Notes under the pieces: generated by a model | What the model saw: only the letters and a program-made list of their open reading frames with translations | What the model was told of the DNA's origin: nothing | Database searches by the model: none | Translations under genes and position numbers: made by a program | Shown: one piece after another, positions 19,630-32,738 of the stretch | How the letters are laid out: every line of letters starts with the position of its first letter | Position numbering within the stretch: the stretch's first letter is position 1 | Assembly (NCBI GenBank): GCA_024235995.1 | Contig: JACKLI010000001.1 | Location: 2,046,001-2,110,000 of the forward strand | Reading direction: 5' to 3' | Length of the DNA stretch: 64,000 nucleotides | DNA from: Burkholderiaceae bacterium | Lineage (GTDB): Bacteria > Pseudomonadota > Gammaproteobacteria > Burkholderiales > Burkholderiaceae_C

Positions 19630-20658
19630 TTATTTCCCCTTTGCTTTCAGAGCGGCGTCCAGGCGCGGATACACGCGCCGCGCATTGCCTTCGTAGATCT
19701 TGTGGCGCTGTTCGTCGCTGAGATGGGCGGTGGCCTGCACGTAGCGCCTGGTGTCGTCGTAGTGGTGGCCGGTCTCGGGGTCGATGCCGCGCACCGCGCC
19801 GATCATTTCGCTGGCAAACAGGATGTTGTCCACCGGGATCACCTTCATCAGCAGGTCGATGCCCGGCTGGTGGTACACGCAGGTGTCGAAGAACACGTTG
19901 TGCAGCAGGTGCTCGGTGAGCAGGGGTTTCTTCAGCTCCTGCGCCAGGCCGCGGTAGCGGCCCCAGTGGTAGGGCGCGGCGCCGCCGCCGTGCGGGATGA
20001 CGAACCTGAGCGTGGGAAAGTCCTTGAACAGCTCGCCCTGGATGAGCTGCATCACCGCCGTGGTGTCGGCGTTGATGTAGTGCGCGCCGGTGGTGTGAAA
20101 GCAGGCGTTGCAGCTGGTGCTGACGTGGATCATCGCCGGGATGTCCCACTCGACCATCTTCTCGTAGAGGGGGTACCAGTGGCGGTCGGTCAGCGGCGGG
20201 CTCGTCCAGTGGCCGCCGGAAGGGTCGGGGTTGAGGTTGATGGCGACGAAGCCGTAGTCCCTGATGCACCTTTCCAGCTCGGGGATGCAGCTGGCCGGGT
20301 CGACGCCGGGCGACTGCGGCAGCATGGCGGCGCCGATGAAGTGCTCGGGAAAGAGCTGGCTCACGCGGTGGCACAGCTCGTTGCAGATGGCCGCCCAGGT
20401 GCTGGAGACCTGGAAGTCGCCGATGTGGTGCGCCATGAAGCTGGCGCGCGGGCTGAAGATGGTCAGGTCCGAGCCGCGCTCGCGCATCAGGCGCAGCTGA
20501 TTGCTTTCGATCGATTCGCGCAGCTCGTCGTCGGAGATCTTCAGCTCGGCCACGCGGGGCATGGCGGCCGGGTCCTGGATGCCGGCGATCTGGCGGTTGC
20601 GCCATTCGCCCAGCGCCGCGGGGGCAGTGGTGTAGTGGCCGTGGCAGTCGATGATCAT
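19630..20658 (-). CDS. ligJ: 4-oxalomesaconate hydratase
   Basis: Hydrates oxalomesaconate to 4-carboxy-4-hydroxy-2-oxoadipate. 342 residues of the amidohydrolase_2 group: MIIDCHGHY with His6/His8, then the block FSPRASFMAHHIGDF, MIHVSTSCNACFHTTGAHYI, VIPHGGGAAPYHWGRYRG, FFDTCVYHQPGIDLL and FASEMIGAV. These agree with LigJ/PmdE. It starts 27 bp after pobA and is followed closely by ligK. No gene for the tautomerase (LigU) that usually acts between LigI and LigJ is seen in the window. Confidence 0.94.
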   Translation of the reverse strand: MIIDCHGHYTTAPAALGEWRNRQIAGIQDPAAMPRVAELKISDDELRESIESNQLRLMRERGSDLTIFSPRASFMAHHIGDFQVSSTWAAICNELCHRVSQLFPEHFIGAAMLPQSPGVDPASCIPELERCIRDYGFVAINLNPDPSGGHWTSPPLTDRHWYPLYEKMVEWDIPAMIHVSTSCNACFHTTGAHYINADTTAVMQLIQGELFKDFPTLRFVIPHGGGAAPYHWGRYRGLAQELKKPLLTEHLLHNVFFDTCVYHQPGIDLLMKVIPVDNILFASEMIGAVRGIDPETGHHYDDTRRYVQATAHLSDEQRHKIYEGNARRVYPRLDAALKAKGK

Positions 20659-20685
20659 GGTGGGTTCTTCCCGTGCGTGAAGGCG

Positions 20686-21990
<1,305 letters not shown>

Positions 21991-22001
21991 CTAGCAGCTA
22001 G
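21991..22001. promoter_or_regulatory. Candidate LysR operator in the pobA / regulator divergent region
   Basis: CTAGC A GCTAG is a perfect 5-bp inverted repeat with a one-base centre, 41 bp before the LysR start and 90 bp before pobA. LysR proteins often bind such dyads in the shared promoter of a divergent target. No convincing -35/-10 pair is obvious on either strand. Confidence 0.4.
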
Positions 22002-22041
22002 ATCAAAATGGCATACCTCGCCTCCAGACATCACTCTGCCC

Positions 22042-22953
22042 ATGGATCTGCGTCAACTCGAATACTTCGTGACGGTGGCCGAGCTGGGCAGCTTCAGCCG
22101 TGCCGCGCTGACGCTGGACGTGGCCCAGCCGGCGCTCAGCCGCCAGGTGCGCCTGCTGGAGGTGGAGCTGCGCCAGAACCTGCTGCAGCGCCACGGCCGC
22201 GGCGCCGTGCCCACCGAGGCGGGCCAGGTGCTGCTGGAGCACGCGCGCGGCATCCTGCACCAGGTGGGGCGCGCCCGCGACGAGTTGGCGCGGCTGCGCG
22301 GCGGCCTGACCGGGCGCGTGGCCGTGGGGCTGCCGCCCAGCGTGGCGCGCGCGCTGGCCGTGCCGCTGGTGCGCGCCTTTGGTCGGCAACTGCCCGAGGC
22401 GCACCTGTCGATCGCCGAGGCGCTGTCGACCAACATGCAGGAGCAGGTGGCCAGCGGGCGCCTGGACATCGCCGTGCTGTACAACGCCCGGCCCGTGCCG
22501 GGCCTGGAGATCGCGCCTCTGGCCATGGACGAGCTGGTGCTGGTGCAGAGCGCGCGCGCGCCGCGCCACGCGCCGCCCGGCACGCCCATCGGCCTGCCGG
22601 AGCTGGCGCGCCTGCCGCTGGTGATCCCCAGCCGGCCCAACGCCATCCGCATGCACGTCGAGCACCAGTTGGCCGCCCTTGGCGTCCAGCCCCAGGTGGC
22701 GCTGGAGATCGACGGCGTGGCGGCCATCCTCGACCTGGTGGCCGATGGCGCCGGCTGCGCGGTGCTGTCGCGCCACGCGCTGGCGGCGGGCGCCCGGCCC
22801 GCGATCTTCCAGCTGCGCTCGATCGAGACCGGCCCGGGCCAAAGCCTGCGGATCCCGCTGTTCACGGCGCTGAGCCCGCTGCGCCCGGCCACCGGCGCCC
22901 AGCGCGCGGTGCTGGCCCTGCTGCAGGAGCTGGCGCCGCAATACCTGGGCTGA
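22042..22953 (+). CDS. LysR-type regulator, probable controller of the hydroxybenzoate cluster
   Basis: 303-residue transcription factor. The N-terminal winged helix (MDLRQLEYFVTVAELGSFSR, then ALTLDVAQPALSRQVRLLEV) is followed by a periplasmic-binding-protein-like sensor domain from GRVAVGLPPSVARALAVP onward. The overall form resembles Nac/CatM-like LysR proteins. It is transcribed away from pobA with a 141-bp shared region, the classic arrangement for a LysR activator and its target. The inducer is unknown; protocatechuate or a hydroxybenzoate would be the first guess. Confidence 0.92.
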   Translation: MDLRQLEYFVTVAELGSFSRAALTLDVAQPALSRQVRLLEVELRQNLLQRHGRGAVPTEAGQVLLEHARGILHQVGRARDELARLRGGLTGRVAVGLPPSVARALAVPLVRAFGRQLPEAHLSIAEALSTNMQEQVASGRLDIAVLYNARPVPGLEIAPLAMDELVLVQSARAPRHAPPGTPIGLPELARLPLVIPSRPNAIRMHVEHQLAALGVQPQVALEIDGVAAILDLVADGAGCAVLSRHALAAGARPAIFQLRSIETGPGQSLRIPLFTALSPLRPATGAQRAVLALLQELAPQYLG

Positions 22954-23061
22954 AGGTGTGAACGATCCCGCCGCCCGCAAGATGACCGACACTTGAGCAC
23001 CGATCGATGCCCGACGGCCGCCGCTGGCGCGGCGGGGCACGCGACTGACGAGGTTCCAACC

Positions 23062-23661
23062 ATGATGCTGCAAGCCGACGACTGCCAACTGGTGCTGGTC
23101 GATTTCCAGGCCCGCCTGATGCCCGCCATCCACGAGGGGCCGGCCGTGCTGGCCAACGCACGCCGCCTGGCGCAGATGGCGCGCTGGCTGCAGGTGCCGG
23201 TGTGGGCCACCGAGCAGGTGCCCGCCAAGCTGGGCGCCACCGACGAGGCGCTGGCCGCGCTGTGCGAGCGCATCGTCGCCAAGACGGCGTTCAGCGGCGC
23301 GGCCGCGCTGCAAGCCCTGCTGGCGCCGCCGGCGCCCGCGGCGCGCGGCAACGCCCGCAGCCTGCCCAAGCACCTGCAAAAGCCGGCCCCTGCCGCGCCC
23401 GAGCGCGGCACCCTGGTGCTGGCCGGCTGCGAGGCGCACGTGTGCCTGCTGCAGACCGCGCTGGATTTGCTGGAGCAGGACTGGGACGTGTGGGTGGTGA
23501 CGGACGCCTGCGGCTCGCGCAGCGAGCGCAACCGCGACGCCGCCTACGACCGCCTGGCCAGCGCCGGCGGCGAGCTGGTCAGCACCGAGATGGTGGGTTT
23601 CGAGTGGCTGGGCGACGCCGGTCATCCCCGTTTCCGGGACTGGCAGGCCTTGATCCGGTAG
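23062..23661 (+). CDS. Isochorismatase-like cysteine hydrolase
   Basis: 199-residue member of the isochorismatase hydrolase family. LVLVDFQARLMPAI carries the catalytic Asp at the end of strand one, the Lys follows in ERIVAKTAFSG, and TLVLAGCEAHVCLLQTALDL carries the nucleophilic Cys. An Ala/Pro-rich stretch of about 25 residues (APPAPAARGNARSLPKHLQK) interrupts the usual fold between the Lys loop and the Cys strand and is probably a surface loop. YcaC-like proteins of this size are often annotated nicotinamidase-related; the substrate is unknown. It stands between the LysR gene and prpE on the same strand. Confidence 0.87.
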   Translation: MMLQADDCQLVLVDFQARLMPAIHEGPAVLANARRLAQMARWLQVPVWATEQVPAKLGATDEALAALCERIVAKTAFSGAAALQALLAPPAPAARGNARSLPKHLQKPAPAAPERGTLVLAGCEAHVCLLQTALDLLEQDWDVWVVTDACGSRSERNRDAAYDRLASAGGELVSTEMVGFEWLGDAGHPRFRDWQALIR

Positions 23662-23738
23662 CCGTCAGGTCGTTGTCAATATCCCGAGCCTATCATCGGG
23701 CAGAGCGGGGCATGTGACCCCATGAAAGGAGACACGAG

Positions 23739-25658
23739 ATGAGCGGCAACCCCCGTGGCAATTACGAGCAGGCCTTTGCGGCAGCGCTGTCCGACCCGGC
23801 GGCATTCTGGGCCGACAAGGCCGAGGGCATCGACTGGATCAAGCGCTGGGACCGCGTCATCGACGACACGCGCAAGCCCTTTTACCGCTGGTTTGCCGGC
23901 GGCGTGCTCAACACCTGCTACAACTGCGTCGACCGCCACGTCGAAAAAGGCCGGGGCGAGCAGCTGGCGCTGGTCTACGACAGCCCGCTGGCCCAGACCC
24001 AGCGCAAGAAGATCACCTACCGCGAGCTGCAGGCCCTGACCGCGCGCTGCGCCGGCGCCCTGCTGGCGATGGGGGTGAAGAAGGGCGACACCGTCATCAT
24101 CTACATGCCCATGGTGCCCGAGGCGGTGGTGGCCATGCTGGCCTGCGCGCGCATCGGCGCCGTGCACTCGGTGGTGTTCGGCGGCTTTGCCGCGCCCGAG
24201 TTGGCCAAGCGCGTGGTCGACGCCAAGCCGGCGGCCATGATCTCGGCCTCGTGCGGCCTGCTGCCGGGGCGCAGCGTGCCCTACAAGCCGCTGCTGGACG
24301 AGGCGCTGCGGATCGCCGGCGTGCCGCAACTGCCGTGCCTGATCCTGCAGCGCCCCGAGCTGAAGGCCGACATGGTGGCCGGGCGCGACATCGACTGGGA
24401 CGAGGCCATGGCCCGCGCCCAGCCGGCCGACTGCGTGCCCGTGGCCGCCACCGACCCGCTGTACGTCATCTACACCTCGGGCACCACCGGCAAGCCCAAG
24501 GGCGTGGTGCGCGACAACGGCGGCCACGCCGTGGCGCTGCGCTGGTCGATGGAGGCCGTCTACGGGGCCAAGCCGGGCGACGTGTTCTGGGCCGCGTCCG
24601 ACGTCGGCTGGGTGGTGGGCCACTCCTACATCGTCTACGCGCCGCTGCTGCAGGGCTGCACCACCATCCTGTACGAGGGCAAGCCGGTGGGCACGCCCGA
24701 CGCCGGCGCCTTCTGGCGCCTGTGCGAGGAGCACAAGGTGAACGTGCTGTTCACCGCGCCGACGGCGTTTCGCGCCATCAAGAAGGAAGACCCCAGCGGC
24801 GCGCTGGTCAAGAAATACGACATGTCGGCGTTCCGCATGCTGTTTCTGGCCGGCGAGCGGGGCGATCCGGACACCATCGAGTGGGCCGGCAAGATCCTGG
24901 GCGTGCCGGTGATCGACAACTGGTGGCAGACCGAGCTGGGCTGGCCCGCCCTCAGCAACTGCATGGGCATCGAGCCGCTGCCGGTGCGGCCCGGCTCGCC
25001 CACCAAGCCGGTGCCCGGCTTCGACATCCGCATCCTCGACGAGGAGGGCCGCGACAAGGGGGCCGACGACATCGGCAGCCTGGTGATCAAGCTGCCGCTG
25101 CCGCCCGGCAGCCTGACCACGCTGTGGAACAACGACGACGGCTTCGTCGAGACCTACCTGGCGCGCTACCCGGGCTACTACCTGTCGGGCGACGCCGGGT
25201 ATTTCGATGCCGACGGCTACGGCTGGGTGATGGCGCGCATCGACGACATCATCAACGTGGCCGGCCATCGCCTGTCCACCGGGCAGATGGAGGAAATCCT
25301 GTCCGCCCACCCGGCCGTGGCCGAGGCCGCCGTGGTCGGCGTGGCCGATGCGCTCAAGGGCCAGGTGCCGGTCGGGCTGGTGGTGCTCAAGTCGGGCGTG
25401 GCGCAGCCCGAGGCCGAGATCTGCGCCGAGCTGGTGGCCAAGGTGCGTGCCCAGCTCGGCGCCGTGGCCGACTTCAAGAGCGTGCAGGTGATCGCGCGGC
25501 TGCCCAAGACGCGCTCGGGCAAGGTGCTGCGCGTGACCATCCGCAGCATGGCCGACGGCGACGCGCTGAAGGTGCCGGCCACCATCGAGGACGACACCGT
25601 GCTGCCCGAGATCTCGGCGGCGCTCAAGAGCCTGGGCTACCCCCGCCCGCACGCCTGA
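23739..25658 (+). CDS. prpE: Propionate--CoA ligase (PrpE-type acyl-CoA synthetase)
   Basis: Activates a short-chain acid, probably propionate, to its CoA thioester through an acyl-adenylate. 639 residues: an ACAS N-terminal domain (FWADKAEGIDWIKRWDRV; RWFAGGVLNTCYNCVDRH), the AMP-binding P-loop YTSGTTGKPKG near 244-254, DNWWQTELGWP, the hinge region SGDAGYFDADGYGWVMARID, and the C-terminal lysine motif PKTRSGK (Lys about 594) that is acetylated for control in this family. A strong AAAGGAG precedes the ATG. It is not linked to methylcitrate-cycle genes here. Acetate is an alternative substrate. Confidence 0.92.
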   Translation: MSGNPRGNYEQAFAAALSDPAAFWADKAEGIDWIKRWDRVIDDTRKPFYRWFAGGVLNTCYNCVDRHVEKGRGEQLALVYDSPLAQTQRKKITYRELQALTARCAGALLAMGVKKGDTVIIYMPMVPEAVVAMLACARIGAVHSVVFGGFAAPELAKRVVDAKPAAMISASCGLLPGRSVPYKPLLDEALRIAGVPQLPCLILQRPELKADMVAGRDIDWDEAMARAQPADCVPVAATDPLYVIYTSGTTGKPKGVVRDNGGHAVALRWSMEAVYGAKPGDVFWAASDVGWVVGHSYIVYAPLLQGCTTILYEGKPVGTPDAGAFWRLCEEHKVNVLFTAPTAFRAIKKEDPSGALVKKYDMSAFRMLFLAGERGDPDTIEWAGKILGVPVIDNWWQTELGWPALSNCMGIEPLPVRPGSPTKPVPGFDIRILDEEGRDKGADDIGSLVIKLPLPPGSLTTLWNNDDGFVETYLARYPGYYLSGDAGYFDADGYGWVMARIDDIINVAGHRLSTGQMEEILSAHPAVAEAAVVGVADALKGQVPVGLVVLKSGVAQPEAEICAELVAKVRAQLGAVADFKSVQVIARLPKTRSGKVLRVTIRSMADGDALKVPATIEDDTVLPEISAALKSLGYPRPHA

Positions 25659-25857
25659 TGGCGGCCCCGGCGCATGGCCTTGCGCGGGCCGTGCGCCCGC
25701 GCGCCGTCGCACGCGCGGCCGATCGGTGGCAGAATTCGACCCTTGCGAAATCCAGGCCCTTCCCAGCCAGTCGCGTCCGCCAACCGGTTCAGCCGTGACG
25801 CGGAAGGTTTCCCAACCATCTTGAGCGCCCTGCAGGGGCGCAAAAGGCAAGCGCAGC

Positions 25858-28731
25858 ATGAGTGACACCCAGTCCGTCTATCAAACCTACGAGGGCAACA
25901 GCTACCTCTTCGGCGGCAACGCGCCGTACGTCGAGGAGATGTACGAGAGCTATCTGGCCAACCCGGGCAGCGTGCCCGATTCCTGGCGCGAATACTTCGA
26001 CGCGCTGCAGCACGTGCCGGCCGTGGACGGCAGCAATGCGCGCGACGTGCCGCACCTGCCGGTCATCAACGCCTTTGCCGAGCGCGCCAAGCAGGGCGGC
26101 ACGCGGGTGGTGGTGGCCACCGGCGCCGACTCCGAGCTGGGCCGCAAGCGCACGGCGGTGCAGCAACTGATCGCGGCGTACCGCAACGTGGGCGCGCGCT
26201 GGGCCGACCTGGACCCGCTCAAGCGCGCCGACCGCCCGCAGATTCCCGAGCTGGAGCCGTCCTTCTACGGCTTCACCGACGCCGACATGGAAACGGTGTT
26301 CAACGTCAGCAACACCTTCTTCGGCAAGGAAAGCATGCCGCTGCGCGAGCTGATCAACGCGCTGCGCGAAACCTACTGCGGCACCATCGGCGCCGAATTC
26401 ATGTACGCCACCGACCAGGTGCAAAAGCGCTGGTGGCAAGAGCGCCTGGAGCGCGTGCGCGCCAACCCGCAGCTCGACGCCGAGCAGAAGAAGCACGTGC
26501 TCGAGCGCCTGACGGCGGCCGAGGGCCTGGAGCGCTTCCTGCACACCAAGTACGTGGGCCAGAAGCGCTTTTCGCTGGAGGGCGGCGAGAGCTTCATCGT
26601 CTCCATGGACCAGATCGTGCAGTCGGCCGGCAAGCAGGGCGTGCAGGAAATCGTGATCGGCATGGCCCACCGCGGCCGCCTGAACGTGCTGGTCAACACC
26701 CTGGGCAAGATGCCCTCGATGCTGTTTGCCGAGTTCGACCACACCGCACCCGAGGAACTGACGGCTGGTGACGTGAAATACCACCAGGGCTTTTCCTCCG
26801 ACGTGTCCACCGCCGGCGGGCCGGTGCACCTGTCGCTGGCCTTCAACCCCTCGCACCTGGAGATCGTCAACCCCGTGGTCGAGGGCAGCGTGCGCGCGCG
26901 CATGGACCGCCGCGGCGACGCCGAGGGCGACAGCGTGCTGCCGGTGCTGGTGCACGGCGACGCGGCCTTCGCCGGCCAGGGCGTGGTGATGGAGACGCTG
27001 GCGCTGGCGCAGACGCGCGGCTACTACACCGGCGGCACGGTGCACATCGTCATCAACAACCAGATCGGCTTCACCACCAGCGACCCGCGCGACACGCGCT
27101 CCACGCTGTACTGCACCGACGTGGTCAAGATGATCGACGCGCCGGTGCTGCACGTCAACGGCGACGACCCCGAGGCCGTGGTGCTGTGCACCCAGCTGGC
27201 GCTGGACTACCGCCAGCAGTTCAACCAGGACGTGGTGGTCGACATCGTGTGCTTCCGCAAGCTGGGCCACAACGAGCAGGACACCCCCATGCTCACCCAG
27301 CCGCTGATGTACAAGAAGATTGCCGCGCACCCCGGCACGCGCAAGCTGTACGGTGACAAGCTGGTCACCCAGCAGGTGCTGCCGGCCGACGGCCCCGACG
27401 CCATGGTCGCCGCCTACCGCGCCGCCATGGACGCCGGCCGCCACACGGTCGACCAGGTGCTGACCAACTTCAAGAGCAAGTACGCGGTCGACTGGTCGCC
27501 GTACCTGGCCAGCAAGTGGACCGACGCCGCCGACACCGCCATCCCGCTGGCCGAGTGGAAGCGCCTGGCCGAGCGCATCACCACCGTGCCCGAGGGCTTT
27601 ACCGTTCACAACCTGGTCAAGAACGTGCTGGAGCACCGCGCCGCCATGGGCCGCGGCGAGATGAACGTGGACTGGGGCATGGGCGAGCACATGGCCTTCG
27701 CCTCGCTGGTGGCCTCGGGCTACCCGATCCGCCTGTCGGGCGAGGACTGCGGGCGCGGCACCTTCGTGCACCGCCACGCCGTGCTGCACGACCAGAAGCG
27801 CGAGAAGTGGGACGTGGGCTCCTACACCCCGCTGCAGAACGTCACCGAGGGCCAGGCGCCCTTCGTGGTCATCGACTCCATCCTGTCGGAGGAGGCGGTG
27901 CTGGGCTTCGAGTACGGCTACGCCTCCAACGACCCCAATACCTTGGTGATCTGGGAGGCGCAGTTCGGCGACTTCGCCAACGGCGCGCAGGTGCTGATCG
28001 ACCAGTTCATCGCCTCGGGCGAGGTCAAGTGGGGCCGCGTCAACGGCCTGACGCTGATGCTGCCGCACGGCTACGAGGGGCAGGGCCCCGAGCACTCGTC
28101 GGCGCGCGTGGAACGCTTCATGCAGCTGGCGGCCGACACCAACATGCAGATCGTGCAGCCCACCACGGCCAGCCAGATCTTCCACGTGCTGCGCCGCCAG
28201 ATGGTGCGCCCGCTGCGCAAGCCGCTGGTTATCTTCACGCCCAAGAGCCTGCTGCGCAACAAGGACGCCACCTCGCCGCTGTCCGAGTTCACCAGCGGTG
28301 GGTTCCAGACGGTGATCCCCGACAGTGGCGAGCTGAAGGGCGACAAGGTCAAGCGCGTGCTGGCCTGTTCGGGCAAGGTCTACTACGACCTGGTGAAAAA
28401 GCGCGAGGAAAAGGGCTCGCACGACGTCGCCATCCTGCGCGTCGAGCAGCTCTATCCGTTCCCGCACAAGGCGTTTGCCGCCGAGCTCAAGAAGTACCCC
28501 AACGCCACCGAGATCGTGTGGTGCCAGGACGAGCCGCAGAACCAGGGCGCCTGGTTCTTCGTGCAGCACTACATCCACGAAAACATGGTCGCCGGCCAGA
28601 AGCTCGGCTACGCCGGCCGCGCCGCCTCGGCCTCGCCCGCGGTGGGCTACGCGCACCTGCACCAGGAGCAGCAAAAGGCCCTGGTCGACGCCGCCTTCGG
28701 GCGCCTCAAGGGCTTCGTGCTGAACAAGTGA
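25858..28731 (+). CDS. sucA: 2-oxoglutarate dehydrogenase E1 component
   Basis: Thiamine-diphosphate-dependent E1 that decarboxylates 2-oxoglutarate and passes the succinyl group to the E2 lipoyl arm. 957 residues, normal for the family. [20 protein letters not shown] begins the E2-contacting N-terminal region; [40 protein letters not shown] and [16 protein letters not shown] are core motifs; [20 protein letters not shown] and [14 protein letters not shown] belong to the transketolase-like C-terminal half. First gene of the sucA-odhB-lpdA operon; the 199-bp gap upstream should hold its promoter, with a possible CAGAAT -10 box at 25730. Confidence 0.98.
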   Translation: MSDTQSVYQTYEGNSYLFGGNAPYVEEMYESYLANPGSVPDSWREYFDALQHVPAVDGSNARDVPHLPVINAFAERAKQGGTRVVVATGADSELGRKRTAVQQLIAAYRNVGARWADLDPLKRADRPQIPELEPSFYGFTDADMETVFNVSNTFFGKESMPLRELINALRETYCGTIGAEFMYATDQVQKRWWQERLERVRANPQLDAEQKKHVLERLTAAEGLERFLHTKYVGQKRFSLEGGESFIVSMDQIVQSAGKQGVQEIVIGMAHRGRLNVLVNTLGKMPSMLFAEFDHTAPEELTAGDVKYHQGFSSDVSTAGGPVHLSLAFNPSHLEIVNPVVEGSVRARMDRRGDAEGDSVLPVLVHGDAAFAGQGVVMETLALAQTRGYYTGGTVHIVINNQIGFTTSDPRDTRSTLYCTDVVKMIDAPVLHVNGDDPEAVVLCTQLALDYRQQFNQDVVVDIVCFRKLGHNEQDTPMLTQPLMYKKIAAHPGTRKLYGDKLVTQQVLPADGPDAMVAAYRAAMDAGRHTVDQVLTNFKSKYAVDWSPYLASKWTDAADTAIPLAEWKRLAERITTVPEGFTVHNLVKNVLEHRAAMGRGEMNVDWGMGEHMAFASLVASGYPIRLSGEDCGRGTFVHRHAVLHDQKREKWDVGSYTPLQNVTEGQAPFVVIDSILSEEAVLGFEYGYASNDPNTLVIWEAQFGDFANGAQVLIDQFIASGEVKWGRVNGLTLMLPHGYEGQGPEHSSARVERFMQLAADTNMQIVQPTTASQIFHVLRRQMVRPLRKPLVIFTPKSLLRNKDATSPLSEFTSGGFQTVIPDSGELKGDKVKRVLACSGKVYYDLVKKREEKGSHDVAILRVEQLYPFPHKAFAAELKKYPNATEIVWCQDEPQNQGAWFFVQHYIHENMVAGQKLGYAGRAASASPAVGYAHLHQEQQKALVDAAFGRLKGFVLNK

Positions 28732-28801
28732 TTGCATCCGCGCGGCGCGGGGCGCCTGCGCCTCGCCGCGCCTGTCCGAACAGAACCAGGAAAAACATCC
28801 C

Positions 28802-30064
<1,263 letters not shown>

Positions 30065-30082
30065 TCGCCCATCCGCCTTTTG

Positions 30083-30105
30083 AAACCCACCCGCGCGGTG
30101 GGTTT
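30083..30105. terminator. Hairpin between odhB and lpdA
   Basis: AAACCCACC and GGTGGGTTT form a 9-bp stem with a CGCGC loop, followed by CTCTCTC rather than a T tract. It may attenuate or mark an RNA processing site within the operon rather than end it. Confidence 0.5.
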
Positions 30106-30127
30106 CTCTCTCGCCCTTGAGGAAACC

Positions 30128-31555
30128 ATGAGCAAACAATTCGACGTCATCGTCATCGGCGCCGGCCCCGGCGGCTACATCGCGGCCATTCGCGCCGCAC
30201 AGCTGGGCTTCAATGTGGCCTGCATCGACGAGTGGAAGAACGCGGCGGGTGGTCCCGCGCCAGGCGGCACCTGCACCAACGTGGGCTGCATTCCGTCCAA
30301 GGCGCTGCTGCAGTCCAGCGAGCATTTCGAGCATGCCGGCAAGCACTTTGCCGAGCACGGCATCAGCCTGAAGGACCTGAAGATGGACGTGGCCACCATG
30401 ATTGGCCGCAAGGACGCCGTGGTCAAGCAGAACAACGACGGCATCGCCTACCTGTTCAAGAAGAACAAGGTCACGTTCTTCCACGGCCGCGGCTCGTTCG
30501 CCCGGGCGGTCGAGGGCGGCTACGAGATCAAGGTAACGGGCAAGGCCGAGGAGGTCTTGACCGGCAAGCAGGTCATCGTCGCCACCGGCTCCAGCGCGCG
30601 GGCGCTGCCGGGCGCGCCGTTCGACGAGCAGACCATCCTCAGCAACGACGGCGCGCTGGCCATCGGCGCGGTGCCCAAGCGCCTGGGCCTGATCGGCTCG
30701 GGCGTGATCGGCCTGGAGATGGGCAGCGTGTGGCGCCGCCTGGGTGCCGAGGTGACGGTGCTCGAAGCGCTGCCCACCTTTCTGGGCGCGGTGGACGAGC
30801 AGATCGCCAAGGAAGCGCGCAAGGCCTTCGACAAGCAGGGCCTGAAGATCGAGCTGGGCGTGAAGGTGGGCGAGGTCAAGGGCGGCAAGAAGGGTGTGAC
30901 CATTGCCTACACCAACGCCAAGGGTGAGGCGCAAACGCTGGAGGTGGACAAGCTGATCGTCTCCATCGGTCGCGTGCCCAACACCACGGGGCTGAACGCC
31001 GAGGCCGTGGGCCTGAAGCTGGGCGAGCGCGGCGACGTGCTGGTGGACGGCGAGTGCCGCACCAACCTGCCCGGCGTGTGGGCCGTGGGCGACGTGGTGC
31101 GCGGCCCCATGCTGGCGCACAAGGCCGAGGAGGAGGGCGTGGCCGTGGCCGAGCGTATCGCCGGCCAGCACGGGCACGTGGACTTCAACCTGGTGCCCTG
31201 GGTCATCTACACCAGCCCCGAGATCGCCTGGGTCGGCAAGACCGAGCAGCAGCTCAAGGCCGACGGTGTGAAGTACAAGGCCGGCACCTTCCCCTTCATG
31301 GCCAACGGCCGCGCGCGCGCGCTGGGCGACACCACGGGCATGGTCAAGTTCCTGGCCGACGCGGCCAGCGACGAGATTTTGGGCGTGCATATCGTCGGCC
31401 CCATGGCCAGCGAGCTGATCGCCGAGGCCTGCGTGGCCATGGCCTTCCGTGCCAGCAGCGAGGACATCGCCCGCATCTGCCACGCGCACCCCAGCTTGAG
31501 TGAGTCCACCAAGGAAGCGGCGCTGGCGGTGGACAAGCGCACGCTCAACTTCTGA
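30128..31555 (+). CDS. lpdA: Dihydrolipoyl dehydrogenase (E3)
   Basis: FAD enzyme that reoxidises the lipoyl group with NAD+. 475 residues: FAD motif [18 protein letters not shown], redox disulfide [16 protein letters not shown] (Cys49/Cys54), NAD-binding [26 protein letters not shown], the second FAD-binding block [20 protein letters not shown], and the interface His in CHAHPSLSE. The ATG at 30128 follows GAGGAAACC; the open frame extends a little upstream but without family similarity. Third gene of the 2-oxoglutarate dehydrogenase operon. Confidence 0.98.
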   Translation: MSKQFDVIVIGAGPGGYIAAIRAAQLGFNVACIDEWKNAAGGPAPGGTCTNVGCIPSKALLQSSEHFEHAGKHFAEHGISLKDLKMDVATMIGRKDAVVKQNNDGIAYLFKKNKVTFFHGRGSFARAVEGGYEIKVTGKAEEVLTGKQVIVATGSSARALPGAPFDEQTILSNDGALAIGAVPKRLGLIGSGVIGLEMGSVWRRLGAEVTVLEALPTFLGAVDEQIAKEARKAFDKQGLKIELGVKVGEVKGGKKGVTIAYTNAKGEAQTLEVDKLIVSIGRVPNTTGLNAEAVGLKLGERGDVLVDGECRTNLPGVWAVGDVVRGPMLAHKAEEEGVAVAERIAGQHGHVDFNLVPWVIYTSPEIAWVGKTEQQLKADGVKYKAGTFPFMANGRARALGDTTGMVKFLADAASDEILGVHIVGPMASELIAEACVAMAFRASSEDIARICHAHPSLSESTKEAALAVDKRTLNF

Positions 31556-31559
31556 GCGA

Positions 31560-31624
31560 GTTCAAGGCAAAAAATGCCTCTGGCCCGCATGAAGAAAGCG
31601 CGAGCATCAATTAAAAACATAGCA
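31560..31624 (+). repeat. Dispersed palindromic repeat, copy E
   Basis: Member of the 65-bp family: TTCAAGGCAAAAAATGCCTC, TGGCCCGCATGAAG, AAAGCGCGAGCATCAATTAA. It fills the lpdA-zapE gap and ends just before the zapE start. Confidence 0.75.
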
Positions 31625-31625
31625 A

Positions 31626-32738
31626 ATGGATGCCGTCGTGAGCGCGGTGCGCGCAGCCTACGAGCGTGAACTGGCCGCGCGCGGCTACCAGGCCGACCCG
31701 GCGCAGCTGCGTGCCGTGGAGGCGCTGCAGCGCTGCGCCGACGCGTGGGCGGCGTACAAGAGCCAGCGCTCCAATCGACTGAAAAAGCTCTTCAACCATC
31801 CCGACATCCCCAAGGGCGTGTACATGTACGGCGGGGTGGGGCGCGGCAAGAGCTTTCTGATGGACTGCTTCTTCGAGGCGGTGCCGATCCGCCGCAAGAC
31901 GCGGCTGCACTTTCACGAGTTCATGCGCGAGGTGCACCGCGAGCTGGCGGGCCTGCAGGGCACCGTCAATCCGCTGGACGAGCTGGGCCGGCGCATGGCG
32001 CGGCGCTTCAAGCTGATCTGCTTCGACGAGTTCCACGTCGCCGACATCACCGACGCCATGATCCTGCACCGCCTGCTGGCGGCGCTGTTCGACAACGGCG
32101 TGGGCCTGGTCACCACCAGCAACTTCAGGCCCGACGAGCTGTACCCCGACGGCCTGCACCGCGACCGCATCCTGCCGGCCATCGACCTGCTGAACGAGCG
32201 CATGGAGGTCATCAACGTCGATCACGGCGTGGACTACCGCCGGCGCACGCTGCAGGACGTCAAGCTCTACCACACCCCCCTGGGCGCGGCCGCCGACGCG
32301 GCCATGGCGGCGGCCTTCGCGCGGCTGGCCAGCGGACCGGACCAAGACCCGGTGCTGCACATCGAGGCGCGGGAGATCCGCGCGCGCCGGCGTGCTGGCG
32401 GCGTGGTGTGGTTCGACTTTCGCACCCTGTGCGGCGGCCCCCGCTCGCAGAACGACTACCTGGAGATCGCCAGCCAGTTCCACACCGTGCTGCTGTCCGA
32501 CGTGCCGCACATGCCGGTGCGCATGGCCTCCGAGGCCAGGCGCTTCACCTGGCTGGTCGACGTGCTGTACGACCGCCGCGTCAAGCTGATCCTGTCGGCG
32601 GCCGTCGAACCCGAGGGGCTGTACACCGAGGGCCCGCTGGTGCATGAGTTTCCGCGCACCGTCTCGCGCCTGGCCGAGATGCAGTCGCTCGAATACCTGG
32701 CCGAACCCCACCGCACGGTGGACACGCACCTCACATGA
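31626..32738 (+). CDS. zapE: Cell division ATPase ZapE (AFG1-like)
   Basis: AFG1/ZapE ATPase; in E. coli it associates with the Z-ring under stress. 370 residues: YMYGGVGRGKSFLMD (Walker A about 66-80), RLHFHEFMREVHRELAGLQG, Walker B in LICFDEFHVADITDAMIL, and VTTSNFRPDELYPDGLHRDR, all typical. The ATG at 31626 sits at the edge of repeat copy E with no clear ribosome site; a GTG four codons on is the alternative. It follows lpdA as in other Burkholderiales. Confidence 0.93.
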   Translation: MDAVVSAVRAAYERELAARGYQADPAQLRAVEALQRCADAWAAYKSQRSNRLKKLFNHPDIPKGVYMYGGVGRGKSFLMDCFFEAVPIRRKTRLHFHEFMREVHRELAGLQGTVNPLDELGRRMARRFKLICFDEFHVADITDAMILHRLLAALFDNGVGLVTTSNFRPDELYPDGLHRDRILPAIDLLNERMEVINVDHGVDYRRRTLQDVKLYHTPLGAAADAAMAAAFARLASGPDQDPVLHIEAREIRARRRAGGVVWFDFRTLCGGPRSQNDYLEIASQFHTVLLSDVPHMPVRMASEARRFTWLVDVLYDRRVKLILSAAVEPEGLYTEGPLVHEFPRTVSRLAEMQSLEYLAEPHRTVDTHLT

